Positions 1 through 25,025 of a stretch of 64,000 bases of DNA are shown here, in pieces. The stretch lies in the NCBI GenBank assembly GCA_037389465.1, contig JAZARR010000171.1, forward strand, positions 4,797,001 to 4,861,000, read 5' to 3'. Made by a program: the position numbers and the translations under genes. This DNA comes from Baylisascaris procyonis (taxonomy: Eukaryota > Nematoda > Chromadorea > Rhabditida > Ascarididae). Each line of letters starts with the position of its first letter. Position 1 is the first letter of the stretch. A model generated the notes under the pieces. That model ran no database searches, had not been told where the DNA came from, and saw nothing but the letters and a program-made list of their open reading frames with translations.

Positions 1-2806
1 AAGAATGTTGGAGCTGGAGTCAATCTTGAGCTATGCATATACTGGAGTTGGAGCTCACATTTTTTCATGATTAAGCCAACTAACTTTAATTAAGATTTTC
101 TCTTGCTTAACTATCATCGTTCTAACATTTTTCTAGCAATAGGTAACGATATAGAGCAATATATTAATGAAACAATTGGTGCATTAGCGAGAAATACTAG
201 TGATATGATGTTTAATAAAAAGTTGAACCTTTGCTATCACTAAGTACATTTTGTAGTGTTCCACTTGCCCAAGAGGCGGCTCGTGGATATTCAATCCCTT
301 CAGTGCTCGGCAATTCGGGTACCACACGATCCGATCGGGCATCTATGTCGAACATCGAGGCAGCCTTTAAAAAATTATTACATCAATACATTCATATTCA
401 TGTTGCTTGTTTATCCTCATCTTTACTTACACCTTAGCAAATAATCAAAAATATTCGTTTAACCCATGCAACTTGGGTCAGCGCAAATTGAGTTGCTGAC
501 AAATATGAAGTTAATTTGTGCAGCTATTTCATGACTGAAGAGAGCCGAAATGTACAGTGCTTCAAGCTTGGAGATGGAAGGTTTGGAGTAAAAAATAGGC
601 ACAAAGACAAAGGGGGGAATAGATTTATAAAAGATGATGTAAATTATCAAGATTTGTGCTAATTCATCTCGGCGTTGAATAGCGACAACGGTATGGAGCA
701 TCAATCAGCATCAGCATCACAGCATGCGGATATTCGAATGCGAATTTTCGAATACGAATACTTTATACAAAGCTGCAGAATTTGGCATCCAACGTCGCCT
801 AGAGGTGGCCTTCCGTCTAGATCAATTTCTTGCAAATTGATCGCTAGAATTCAAATAGCGTTTGCAGCGTTGTAATCTCTCGGAATCTTTGAAATGCGAA
901 TTGAACCCACTGATTTGGCCGTTCTATTTTTAAACATAAAAATTTGACAATCAGTAGATCAAGCATTGATCGATCATGTTTTCTGTTTGTAGATCATTCG
1001 ACTATCATCGAATCAGTAAAACGATGAACCGGGATAACCTGCCGGACCCGTCTAACGGATCAAATTTTACGGAATGCCTCATTCAGCTTTTATGAAGAAA
1101 TCTGACGTTCTACAATATATGCTAAATGTGGAATTTTTTTATTAATACATAACGAAGAAATTTTTATACGTTGTTAATAAAAAAAAAAAGTACGAAACAA
1201 TTGAAAACAATTGAAAGCACGTCACAAGTATACCTTCATATACCTCAAAATATATGCAATTAGAGAAATTACTTACTAAGGCTCAATAACGGACGCTGAA
1301 GATTGGCTGACCTCATTTTGGCCTAGTGAGTTGAATATAAAGAAAGTAGATGCTAATAGCACTTCTAATAACTGAAATTGATAAGTAAGGTCGCTTAAAG
1401 CATTAACAAACTAAAGCGCTTCTATCAATCCATGTAGGCAAATCTTTTGCTAATCTTCTAAGGCATAAAACAGAATATTAAAATGCTTATGATTTTGCAG
1501 TTATTAACCATATTTGCCAAATACGAAATTCTCGTTGATTTGTTTAGAAAAAAATTAACATCTCATAAAGTGAAATAAATATATTTTTTATTATTAGAAA
1601 ATATTATTTAAAAAATACGATTATAGTTGAGAGGAAATACGATAAGGAGGTGCTTTCCTCTCTTTCGAATGCATCCCTATTTCTGATGTTGCGTAGAGCT
1701 TAAAATATTCAGCGTAATGGTGGGTTTTTTTCAACCAAAAGGGGGCAGAGAGGTGAGGTGGTCGAGGCTTCAGTGAGTTCACGACCTTGGGGCTTCAATG
1801 AGTTCGTGACGTTGTTCTTGCTCATTTTCAAAGCATAAACGAAAAAGCAAACCGGAAAACGTCACGTTGAGCGAAGCGGTGAATAGCTTATTTGTCTTTA
1901 TGGTCGGTGTTAACGTGAGCAAGATTTATTCAATTATCATTCCACTTATTGTGTATTTGACTTGAGCATAGCGCAGTTCTATACTTAATTGAGTTAACAT
2001 GGCCTCTCAAGCGGCTGTCAGTGTCTCACTCAGCTGTCATTAAGAAATTGTCTGTTTTATTGATGAATGAATTCTAATTTGCAAGGGATTGACATTCGAA
2101 AGTGCTGCATGCGATTTGCATATAATGCAAATTTCTTGAATTCTAATTGCAACAATTCGCTATTCAAGTTTAGGAAATTAAAAGAAGTATTTCCAATATC
2201 ATACTCTACTCATTGTTGTTTGAAGAGGATCGCTTATTCAACATGGTTTAAACAATTCAATCTGTTTTAGCATTTCATAGCGAACCTGAAAATTGCATAA
2301 ATCCCATTGCATTCTTCTAATCATCAAGGATTGGCATTTAGCGATTGAATCGCAATTGTAAACTCCTTTCTTTGCAAATGTTCTATGCGATGTTCGAATT
2401 TGCATTTTACAACGTTCTAATTCATTTATAGAATACTCTTATATCGTGTCATATGTTATCGTTCTATCTTACAAGCTAACAACTTTATTATGCGATCACA
2501 TGATTTTCAATTGATGTTGCTAACTGCTAGCATATCTGGATTTTTTTTTCCAGTCTAATGGAATTTTTTTTTTTTTTAATCAGAAAATCATTAAAGCACG
2601 GAAAGTGCTTTTTCGCAAATTCAGATTGCTATGATGCGTTTTTCAAATATTTGCATTTCGCAAATAGAATCCGATCACCTATTTTTTTTTTCATATCAAT
2701 AGCGTTTTCTTGGATCTCTGTTCTGACGCCATTGAATGTATGAAATTCTAATAAGAAAATTGCGATTTAGTGAGTCTACTTTTTAGCGGTATTGGCGATG
2801 CGACTG
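1..2806. other. No definite gene; AT-rich flank with one GC-richer patch
   Basis: I see no supported gene here. Short open frames with no splice support occur throughout. The only patch with coding-like composition is about 780-850. It is open on the minus strand (behind a CTAG acceptor-like site near 845) and also on the plus strand (reading from about 777 to a TGA near 837), so neither reading can be preferred. Confidence 0.4.
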
Positions 2807-2807
2807 T

Positions 2808-2930
2808 TCAATTTCCGGCTCTTCTAGGAACGGTCAGACGATCCAATTGGTCAATTTTCAACTCATCCAGGAACGGACAGACGACGCGATTGGTCAATTT
2901 TCAATTCATCCAGAAATGATCAGACGATAT
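2808..2930. repeat. Degenerate tandem repeat, about 43-46 bp, nearly three copies
   Basis: Three successive units each carry a TTCAA(T/C)TC-like start, a CCAG/CTAGGAACGG core, CAGACGA and then (in the first two) ATTGGTCAA. The second and third copies are the most alike. No reading frame is maintained through it. It lies just beyond the last supported exon of the minus-strand gene. Confidence 0.7.
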
Positions 2931-2959
2931 GCCTACAAATGTAAATATGTGATAATGAA

Positions 2960-15851
<12,892 letters not shown>

Positions 15852-16676
15852 CTGAAAAGAAAATAACACTTCAGTATTGATGCTCTGAGGACTCTGCTTT
15901 TTGCTTATGATAGTTAAGAAAAGTTTAATTTTTATTTTTGAAAGATGTAGTCAAGCTTTGCTGACCAGGTTTGCCGACCAGGTGTTTCACAGGTTAATTG
16001 CAGTAAAAAGTAGGAAGTTGGCTAATGCTAACTAATTTCATATTACTAACCTTTCATACCCCAAGCAGATAGCTGGAACTAAAAGCGATGAGATTAGATT
16101 TGTTATCAAATTTGGCCAATATATGGAAAAAAAACATCTCGGAAATTGCAAATTTTTCCAATGTTTTTTCTAAACGGTTAATGAACCTATTTAGGTAATT
16201 ATGCAAGAAAAACTTTTTTAAACCCGAAAATTTCTCTTAAATATTTTATTTCATTCCCAAATTGAACGTTAGTGATTTTATAGGTCACTAAGATCTAAAA
16301 AAAAAAGATGTGCATTTATTTTAAACTAATCAGTTTTTCGTCTCATATTAAATGGATTGCAAAAAAAAGCTTCAAAGTTTGTTTGTTTGAATGATAAGAG
16401 TAATCTCAACAAAATGAAACTATTATTTCCTCTTTTCATTATTTATTGGTAATTTATGAAACTATATGAATGAAAGAAATAAATGCTGAAGCACATATTG
16501 TGCCAGCTTTCCTGCTGCGTTTTCCTATTTGTTTATATTTGCTTTCATATGTGTGATTTTACTGCTTTGCTTTACCGTTTTACTTTTTTCGAATATTTGT
16601 TGCAAAACGAAACTAATATCGATTATTTGGAAAATACTAAGCTATTAAGGAGAAATTTTTAGTTTTTTTTTTTAGT
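15852..16676. promoter_or_regulatory. Divergent intergenic interval
   Basis: This interval separates the proposed minus-strand start at 15851 from the plus-strand start at 16677. Each side ends in a splice acceptor directly abutting an ATG (CTTTTCAG on the minus strand; T-run plus TTTAG on the plus strand). If both are trans-splice sites, the promoters and outrons of both genes must lie here. No specific promoter element was recognised. Confidence 0.4.
16663..16675 (+). promoter_or_regulatory. Probable spliced-leader acceptor before the three-finger gene
   Basis: A run of T ends in TTTTAG at 16674-16675, followed by a single base and then the ATG at 16677. There is no coding sequence in front. 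A non-coding first exon with a normal cis intron would look the same. Confidence 0.5.
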
Positions 16677-19604
16677 ATGTGGGTGGGATTATATAATTTT
16701 ATCGTTTTTTTATGTATTTTTACTCTTAGTGAAACTCTAATGTGTCGATCAACTTTACAACGTGCAAGAATACGCTATCAGAAGCTGGTTAGCTTTTTTT
16801 TTCTAAAATTTTTCAATAAAATAAGAGAAATTCAATTACACTCTTTGTTCTATAATGGAAAGAATAAAAGATAAAAATATAAAAACATATAATCTAATAA
16901 AACCAAAAACATTGACTAAATTATTTATAATAAAAAGAGGTTGACTTAATTTTTAGGTCCGATGCAAAGAAAAAATTGTATTTACTGTCATATACGATGT
17001 ATTTAAAAAATTTCATTTCAATTTATCAATTTAAAATTGAATTGAATTAATTAAAAACTGAGTCAGCTAAATCAAGTAAATTTAAAACACCAATGTCATA
17101 GTCTTCCAATCTTTCATTGAAAGCACAAATAAAAGCCATTATCAAGCTAAACGACCCTATCAAGGTTGAATTCTTAAGAATGAGAAGGAAATTCAAGAAA
17201 ATTGGTCAAGCCAAATGCACTAATCCGCCTCTTCAAGCACTAACTAACTCTTCGATATTAAGGTTGTCGGTATCGCATGAAGGTGTTTCGAAAAAAAAAG
17301 GTTTTACTGAGATCTGTCAGACAGGATCTCGGCAGGTGTAACGGGTCAAGGCGGTACCAACATCATCTGCGTGATTCTAATGTTGCAAAAACTGTGACAT
17401 ATAGTTCACATCGTTCTAAATTAATACATTAGAAAAAAAAAAAAACGTGAAGAAAATAGTAAAATTTAATAATCTGAATGCTATATGAGTAAAAATATCG
17501 CAAAAATTATGAGGAATATTCAATCATTTTATAATAGGAAGCGTTACATTAATAACTACTAAACAGGTCAAGTTACTGATTTACTCTTTCTTACTATAAC
17601 GAGTGGAGGAAAATAAAAGTAAACCATTACTACGAATAATAATAAAGGTGTTTTTCTTAGTATGTTACTTTCAAGCTAAATTCTATTTCATTTATTAATA
17701 AAAGCATAATCATTTATTAATTTATTAATAAAGGTTTTTTTAGTATAAATATCTTAGTATGTTAGTTCTATCCATAGTGAAATAAAAATACCATCTATCG
17801 TCAATTTGCAGTAGTTTTGCTCTGCACGATATCTAAAGTTGTTTTTTTCATACAACTGTTTGTATCATACTATACATATTTCCCACTAGATTTTTCATTG
17901 AGGGGCTATGCATATGCAAATTTTTGAGTATTTTTAAGATAATTTCATCGGAATCCCTCAAATCAAAGCTCCTTTGCTACCAGTCCAGCCCATCTTTTAG
18001 ACCTTAATAACACTTACGATTGTAATAGATGAAAAAGAGGTCACTCTAATCTGTTCTTATTTACAGCCGGTTATAAACAAACATTGTGCTAAGAATATTC
18101 ACAATTGTGCTATTATTCAAATATTGATCAATAATCGAACTATTACCTTCCCTCAATGTGAAGGTGAAGTGATTCGAGGAGCATTTGGTCGACTTTCAGC
18201 TAAATGTGAGGTAAATAATTAATGTTTATTATTAATTTTTTGAATGCGATATGGAAGTATTGAAAGCAGAAGGGGTAATGAATGGAACTCAGGTGATGGC
18301 TATGGCCATAAGGTAGCAATAATCGGGTGTATAAAACCTCTAAAATGAAAAATGTCAGAAATAGAAGTACGAAAAAAATTTGAAAGAACTATAGCATTTT
18401 CATATATGTACCTCTCATGAACCATTTTACGTGCTCTAAAATTACGTAAAGAATATAGTTTAGAAACCTGAAATCGTTTCGAAATTATTCCCCCTCCCCC
18501 CCCCCCCGAATCTACCCTTGATCTATGCACAAGTTTCAACATCCTCGTACGATTACTGATCTTTATTATGCACGGAGCATGGATTTGAAATATAGTCACC
18601 AATGAAAGGTTGAAAACCTTTCTACATAGACATATAAATATTGTAACTGCAAATATTTGAAACATTAATTTCCATTATATTCGTAATAATTTGCCAACAA
18701 TATTAAGGGAATTTTTGTGGTTGAAGGAAACTGATAAGTGCTCATAAATTCATACCTCTTCATAAATCGTATTTCAATAAAATTGGCATTTTTACAAGCA
18801 TCCAATTTTGATAAAAATCGGATTACTTGCCCGTCATGCTTCGGAAGATGATAAAAGAAGAAACGTTTTGATTCAAGCCTGAAATTAAACCCATTCTTAG
18901 TTAACCATTTTCAATACCCCAATCTACTGTAGTATTCGGGCAATTAATACTGTAGCCAACTCGATAGCCTCAATAATAGAGGGCCGAACTATGAGTTAGA
19001 ATTCATTTGCAACGGAAAAATTTCCATTCGACGACAATTTTGATAAAAATGGTGAAAACGATTCAAGGAGAAAAGTAATACGATAGGAGGGTGAGGGATC
19101 GCCAAAGACCTTTGGTCAAATACAATAACTAGGCAACGTTGGTCAAAAAGTTTCGAGTAGGAAAGGCATAGGAAAAATATATTCAAAAATCGCTCTAGAA
19201 GAACCGAAAATTTCCCATTTGCTTCGTTTCTCAACTCACTTTCTCTACTCTCTTCATACAATTTTTTTCTAAAAAGCCGTCGTTTCTACATAAAAATGGG
19301 TTGACGCAGCAAAACGATTAACAGAGAGTTCATACAACGATAGATGATTGAATTTTTTTTTTAATTTCAGAACAATACGGAATGTATAGAAAGGAGCGAT
19401 CATGATAGATGGTCAAAGACATGCTGTTGCAATACGCATCTATGTAATACGGATGATTTTGTATCAAGATCCGGCAACGATACAACATATTTGTTGATTT
19501 TTTGTGTTGCTTGTGTTGGTGTTGCAATTGCATTACGTCTTGCTTGTTGTATATCGTCACATTGTCGTAGTGATGAAATACCACATAGAAGAATGAGTTT
19601 TTAA
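16677..19604 (+). CDS. Three-finger (Ly6/activin-receptor-like) single-pass membrane protein
   Basis: Exons 16677-16787, 18067-18210 and 19371-19604, all joined in phase 0 with clean donors and acceptors, encode 162 residues. Residues 1-18 form a hydrophobic signal peptide. The ectodomain has a spaced set of cysteines ending in TCCCNTHLCN at about 102-111, the hallmark closing loop of three-finger folds; N-T-E and N-D-T are possible N-glycosylation sites. Residues about 125-145 form one hydrophobic segment, followed by a short basic tail ending RRMSF. The length and single ectodomain match the small nematode activin-receptor-domain/Ly6 proteins and not a kinase receptor, since no kinase domain follows. 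Such proteins act outside the cell as ligand binders or receptor modulators; the partner here is unknown. The first finger is short of cysteines, so an unseen exon between the first two is possible. Confidence 0.75.
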
Positions 19605-19694
19605 ATGATAGAAAAAAATTTTTTTTAATGGTAGAAAAAATTTTTTTCACTAAATTTTTATTAAATTTTGAAAGAAGCTCGATAATTTTTATGA

Positions 19695-19700
19695 AATAAA
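19695..19700 (+). terminator. Poly(A) signal AATAAA
   Basis: AATAAA about 90 nt after the stop codon of the three-finger gene, the nearest canonical signal downstream. Confidence 0.6.
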
Positions 19701-19704
19701 TATA

Positions 19705-22384
19705 ACGAATGAAAGATAAAATATGCCCGAAAAAGTTTATGATATTGCTTCATTTGTTGGAAACAAATGGGCTCATGAATTACCATCAATCATTAGCGAA
19801 TCACACACCCAGTCACTTGCGCCAGAAGGCATTTCCGCCTCGATGATTGTCTCCGTCGTTGCTTTTTTTTTCAGTGATTACATTGTTTATCCCACATTTC
19901 AAAGCGGGACTACTCTAGTGCTAATTAACCCAATAAGCAGTTGTTTTTTGGCGCAAATGGCACATTATTAGGCGGATATGTCCTATGATGCTTCATTATT
20001 GCTACTTCGAAACGGAAGCATCGAACGACACAAAATGAATACTCCTCAATACTTCATACCTTTACATTCTTGACCACTCTAAAACTATCTTCTATCATGC
20101 AGTATCATTCGATTGGCTATGAAATACTCTTTAATTTTATTTCTAGAAAATTTCTAGCAAAATCTAAAAGTGAAAAAACGAAGAAATTTCACATTTTTAG
20201 AAAAAAAAAATTCTAGAATCAATAAATAAATCAACGAACAAAGCATTGGATTGAATCCCCAATAAAGGGCATTCGTAAATTATAATCCTGGATAAAGGGC
20301 ATTCATAAATTCCCTCAACCAAAATCACCACACTTATTCAATAAGAAATTTTACCGTTGTTTTATTTCAAAATATAATTGAAATCTTTTATAAGTGATAG
20401 TTGGAGTTTTTTTTCTTTGCCTCAGAAATCCCAAAAACAGTTGTACATATTCTGTACAGTGTAAAAAAAAATCATCTATTTGTGTTTTTTAGACTTTTTG
20501 CAGCACTTACGTTTTATTTTGGTATGAAAATATAAATCAATAAAGCCATCTTATTTTGTTGCATTATTTAGTATATGCAAATAAAGATGTTTCAATGATA
20601 TTTTAATTTGAATATATGAAGTGCTCTTATTATATCTTGCGATATACTATTTTGAAAATCAAAACTATACTAAAGTGCTCTATATCATTTCGTTAAGCAT
20701 AATAAGATGAATTTGATTTTTTACTTTATATCATTAATAATTTTGTATAAAATTCATCTTTTTATTGCCCCCACAAAATTATATTAATTAAGTGAAATGT
20801 TATAATTTGAACGAATAAAACTTTCTAAATTTTGATTTTCTTAAATACTCGTTTACAATAAAGTAAATCAAGTAATATAACTAAATTACTGTCACCAGTA
20901 TTAAACCATTTAATTTCAATTATTGTGAAATATATGCATCATGCTAAATCATAAATTACTGTTATAACGTCAAATTCTACTAAATTCAAGCCGGCTGGAT
21001 AATATGGATATTTATTTATTATTCATTGGATAAGATTCATAAAATCAAAATAAAAGAAAAATGAAGACATGGAAAGGCGCATTTGGCAGGCTTGCATGAT
21101 ATGTGCTTTTATACATTTGCTCACCCCCATCACCCGCTTGATCACATATATAGGAACAATGCCAAAGACATATTACAACGTTTTTCTATAGTATCGAACG
21201 GTTAGTCAACTCTCCAATAAAGAAAAGAACTTCAAGTCCCTATTCGGCCGACGGCAGAACTAACTTGATCTACAGGTTTATGATGATTTTAAGTGACAGT
21301 AGCTCATTCAGAAGTCAATCGATTGTATCGACACTGGCGGATCGGGCATAATTTAGTTTATTTTGCTTAGTTTTTGTGGTCGATGGCCCTAAATTGCCAC
21401 AGGGCAGGACAGACATGATTGCCTGTACGTGCACGCACATATGTGCACAAAGCACACGGACAGGCACACATATATGCACACATTACGTCGTGTGATGACA
21501 AACCATAACAATTTACTGAAGCATCTAAAAGTATTGTGACAAAAATGTAAAATGGAGACATGCGTTTTGGCTTACTTCTTGAAATAGATATGCATCGATT
21601 CTAACTCTAGCAGCTGTTTGTACCTGGAGCTAGCCATAACAGATCTGACTCCAAAAGGCTCCTGGAAAGCGTTTATTAACAAAAGTATTTCAAGCGTTAT
21701 TGACGGTGCTTCGAAGCAACAGAAGGATTCGACGGTCACCTCTAAAATAGTGATATATTTTTTAATTTTTTTAATACGAAATTTTGTGAAAAAAAAGCTG
21801 ATTGAATTAAAATAAAATTTTGTATTAATGAAAATATATTTATAAACGAAATCTTCAGCACATAAAGTCGTTTTTTAAAAAAGATGAAAAATGCATCGAA
21901 AAATTTAAATTTTCCAAAAAAAACACGATAGTATAGTGTATCCATTTAATTATCATCGAAGACGTGAAATGAAGGTAGAAGAAAAACGCCGAACGTGTTT
22001 CGCATTACCTTTAACGTAACACTAAATTCTCACATTCGTATTTCATTCTTTCTTCCCAACTGTCATTCAGTTGTTTCAATTTTAAATTTTTGCGCAAAAA
22101 TTCTTTACTAAATTTATCGAGAAATTTACTCAAAAAGATTTTCAGTAAATTTTTTGAAAAAAAAATAGTAACAATAAAAATTTCGATTTTTGTTTTTTTA
22201 CGATTCTAAGAAAAAATATAGGGAGCAAATTTTAATAAATTAAACACTTTGATTTTCAAATTTCTTGAGAGAACAAATTTATTTGCCGTCTTGAAATTTT
22301 TGGCAACCTTACTGATTTCGATTTTTTATTTTTTTATTTTTTTATAAATATGGAATATCAAATAAAAATAAGTGATTTTTCCAG
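19705..22384. other. Intergenic, no definite gene
   Basis: A plus-strand open frame of 82 codons at 19723-19971 has no splice support or recognised motif. A GC-richer stretch at about 21240-21740 includes an alternating purine-pyrimidine segment (21427-21485, TGTGCA/CACACA/CATATG). The remainder is AT-rich with A/T runs. Confidence 0.45.
20252..20316. repeat. Two-copy tandem repeat, about 31 bp
   Basis: Two adjacent units share AATCC, ATAAAGGGCATTC and TAAATT in the same spacing. Confidence 0.7.
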
Positions 22385-22779
22385 TCTCGATGGTTTAGAT
22401 TTCCGCATCCGGAAAATTCAGAGGAGCTCATTAAAGGATGGGGGGTTTTATTCATGATGATATGGTGATTTGTCGATTGAGTATAATTAAACGTAGCTTA
22501 ACTGGAGCGCTTTAAGAGAGAACTGTTAGTTGAAATAACAAACAAGGAATATCATTGAGTTCCGCAATTTTTTTTTCTTGTTTGTTCGCATGAAGAAAAT
22601 TACTAGGAAGTTTGTAAAAAAAAATTCTTTATTTTATTCTCATAAAATACCTTATTATTGCTAGTACAATTAAAGTGCAATTAAATGGTGTCTTCAGATT
22701 GTTGCGGTGTTGCAAGGAGGTGGTTGCTGCCTTCAATGGTGCCAATAAAGTCTATTTAAAATACGAACACCATAAATAG
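22385..22779 (+). CDS. Weak two-exon coding candidate, unassigned
   Basis: Behind a TTTTTCCAG acceptor at 22384, one frame is open from 22385 with a charged, non-random composition (WFRFPHPENSEELIKGW). Behind a second acceptor (GTCTTCAG, 22697) another frame is open for about 26 codons to a TAG at 22777-22779. The donor after 22444 is poor and the phases do not join cleanly. This could be a decayed gene end or chance. Confidence 0.2.
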
Positions 22780-24879
22780 TACCTTAAAAGTAAGTTCACT
22801 TGAAGTTTTTACTAAAAAGTTGAAATTTTATTTATTGGTTTATTTTTTTCTAACTCGATTTTAGCGATATTTCCTTTCTTCGATATAAAGTGCGTCTATT
22901 ATATATCGAGAACTATCCATCCCGAATTGTTGCTAACTGATTTCCTTAAAAATTTGAACTTTCATTGTTTTGCTCAAATATTTCATTCTCTCAAAACAAT
23001 GACCGCCCTCTCTGAGAATAATTCCTATAACCATTGCATGTTGCCTCGTAACTAACGAAATAAATAACTGTTGGTATTCTCTATACCCGTCATCGTTAGC
23101 CTATTTCAAATTTTAGATTATTTTAGATAAAAACTTATGACGGCAAGTTATTAAATTCGGGTTTATTAGAGTCAATAATCACTACCAAGGAAAACTAGAA
23201 CTACGTTGCTTACTCGAAAAGAGAGAAGGAATTATAGTTGTTGGAGGATAGCTTAGGTAGATACAATAGTAGGCCTCTTCCCCCCACCCCTCCTTCCCGC
23301 TTCCCCTCCCCAGTTTGCCGCATAAGGTGGAATACCCTTAGCTTTTCTTGGTGATGACTGTTGACTCTATAAAACACTATACTTCTAGTCCACATAATCC
23401 TCCCCCCTTAATTGAATGGAGTTATTATAAATTTTGGAATTTTGAAGGAATGAGAAAATATATTTTGTTTCTATTATTATTTATTGTAAATTGTTGTATT
23501 TTGTTATATTTTAAATGTTGTTATACTTTGGTTGAATTGTTGCAGTTTTATTACATTTTAAAATATTTTTATTGTTGTACTTTATACTTTAAAAATTGAA
23601 AAAAAAAATTGAAAACGTATATATATCATAGAATAAAAAAATCCATTGCTATATTTTGCATTAATGGAATAGAATATTGCTGTTATAAAAGAATATATTT
23701 TCTTATTTAATGAAAATTTTTTCTATTCAAACTGAAATGAAATAAAATTTTAATTAAATGAAAATTTTTCAATAAAAAGTAGAGAAATTATCGAATAAGA
23801 ATTGAAATCCATTTGCATATATACTATCATCAAGATCTTTAACAATCGAATAAGAAATCAATAAGGCTATAGTATATACCATCGAAACTGAAAAGAAAAA
23901 GGTCATACACATTTTTGCTTTGAGGGCAATAGGAGTACAACGTTGCGCGGCTGCGCTATTTGCTTCAGGCGTAAACGCAACAATGATTTACTAGTCGTAG
24001 AGACGACCACCGTTATTCGATTTGCTTCAGTTTATTTTTGTTTTTTTTTAATTTTTATTTAAAATCTATTTGCGTATTGAATGTATCCGATGTTATTTTT
24101 ATTCAAAGATTTAAATATTCTTTTCACCAAGTCTAGTCGACTGCTTCGTTATGCGTTTTTTTTTTGTAATTTATTTTCTTTAGAAAAGCGCATTATGGTA
24201 ATATTTTATTTGGCTTATTATTTCTGCTTCGAAAGTGTGAAAGTGTTTTAAAATAAAGGAAGAAAAAAAAATCACCAACACAAATTCTTTTATCTTAAAA
24301 ATTTTCCACTGAAACGGAGGCATTATACTATTTACCTTCGCCTTAGTAAATAAAACCTCTTTGAATTCAACTGTTAATAACTTTTTAACAGGTATCACCT
24401 TGTATGTTGCAAAAATCTAGAGCTTATCAACTTATGCAAGCCGAATATGAATACTAAAATATTTGGCGCATATGGAAAAATACTTATCGCTGTGTGGAGG
24501 ATTTTATGTCATATAGGTAGTACAGGTGAATGGTTATGTACTGCAAAGGTGTTTTTTATAAATGCACAAACAAGAAGGAGAAAGACGTAAAAATTTTCCC
24601 ATTAAGATGGGGAACGTTTATTGCCTTTAAAGTAACCAAACGTAATTTTATTATCAAATTATGAGCGGAGTTGAGTGCTTTCAAAAAATTGGTGCAACAA
24701 CGAACAAATAGGTATAATATGCTCATTAATATCAACTCACTGGTTTGAGTGTTCGGCATTTTCCTATCTTCTGACCTTTTTTTTCCTCGTTTTTTTTTTC
24801 AATTTTTTTTATTATTTCATCGTTTGATTTCACATTTTTTCTTTTCCAAAAAAAATTTTTTTCCAATAACTTTCGGTTA

Positions 24880-24881
<2 letters not shown>
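22780..24881. other. Intergenic, no gene seen
   Basis: AT-rich. It contains a C-rich tract at about 23280-23311 and a T-rich, G-poor stretch at 23440-23600. No supported exon. Confidence 0.5.

Positions 24882-24926
<45 letters not shown>
24882..24926. repeat. (TA)n microsatellite
   Basis: About 22 TA units, ending about 100 nt upstream of the proposed start of the first coiled-coil gene. Confidence 0.95.
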
Positions 24927-24930
<4 letters not shown>

Positions 24931-25005
24931 ATTAGTTTAATGACAATCGCCTTCATTTCTCAGTGAAGCAAAAATTGAACTGTTGAAAAGGACGGCTGAA
25001 TTTTG

Positions 25006-25019
25006 ACTTCTTCTTTCAG
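25006..25019 (+). promoter_or_regulatory. Probable spliced-leader acceptor before the first coiled-coil gene
   Basis: A polypyrimidine stretch (GACTTCTTCTTTCAG) ends at 25019, six nucleotides before the ATG at 25026, with no upstream coding exon in frame. Confidence 0.5.
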
Positions 25020-25025
25020 CGATCA

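Noticed and set aside
18300..18665. 121-codon minus-strand open frame
   Set aside because: It lies inside an intron of the well-supported three-finger gene, contains a poly-Gly run from a C-tract, and has no splice support or recognised domain.
16677..19604. TGF-beta type receptor kinase
   Set aside because: Only the three-finger ectodomain and one membrane segment are present; the protein stops 17 residues after the membrane segment.
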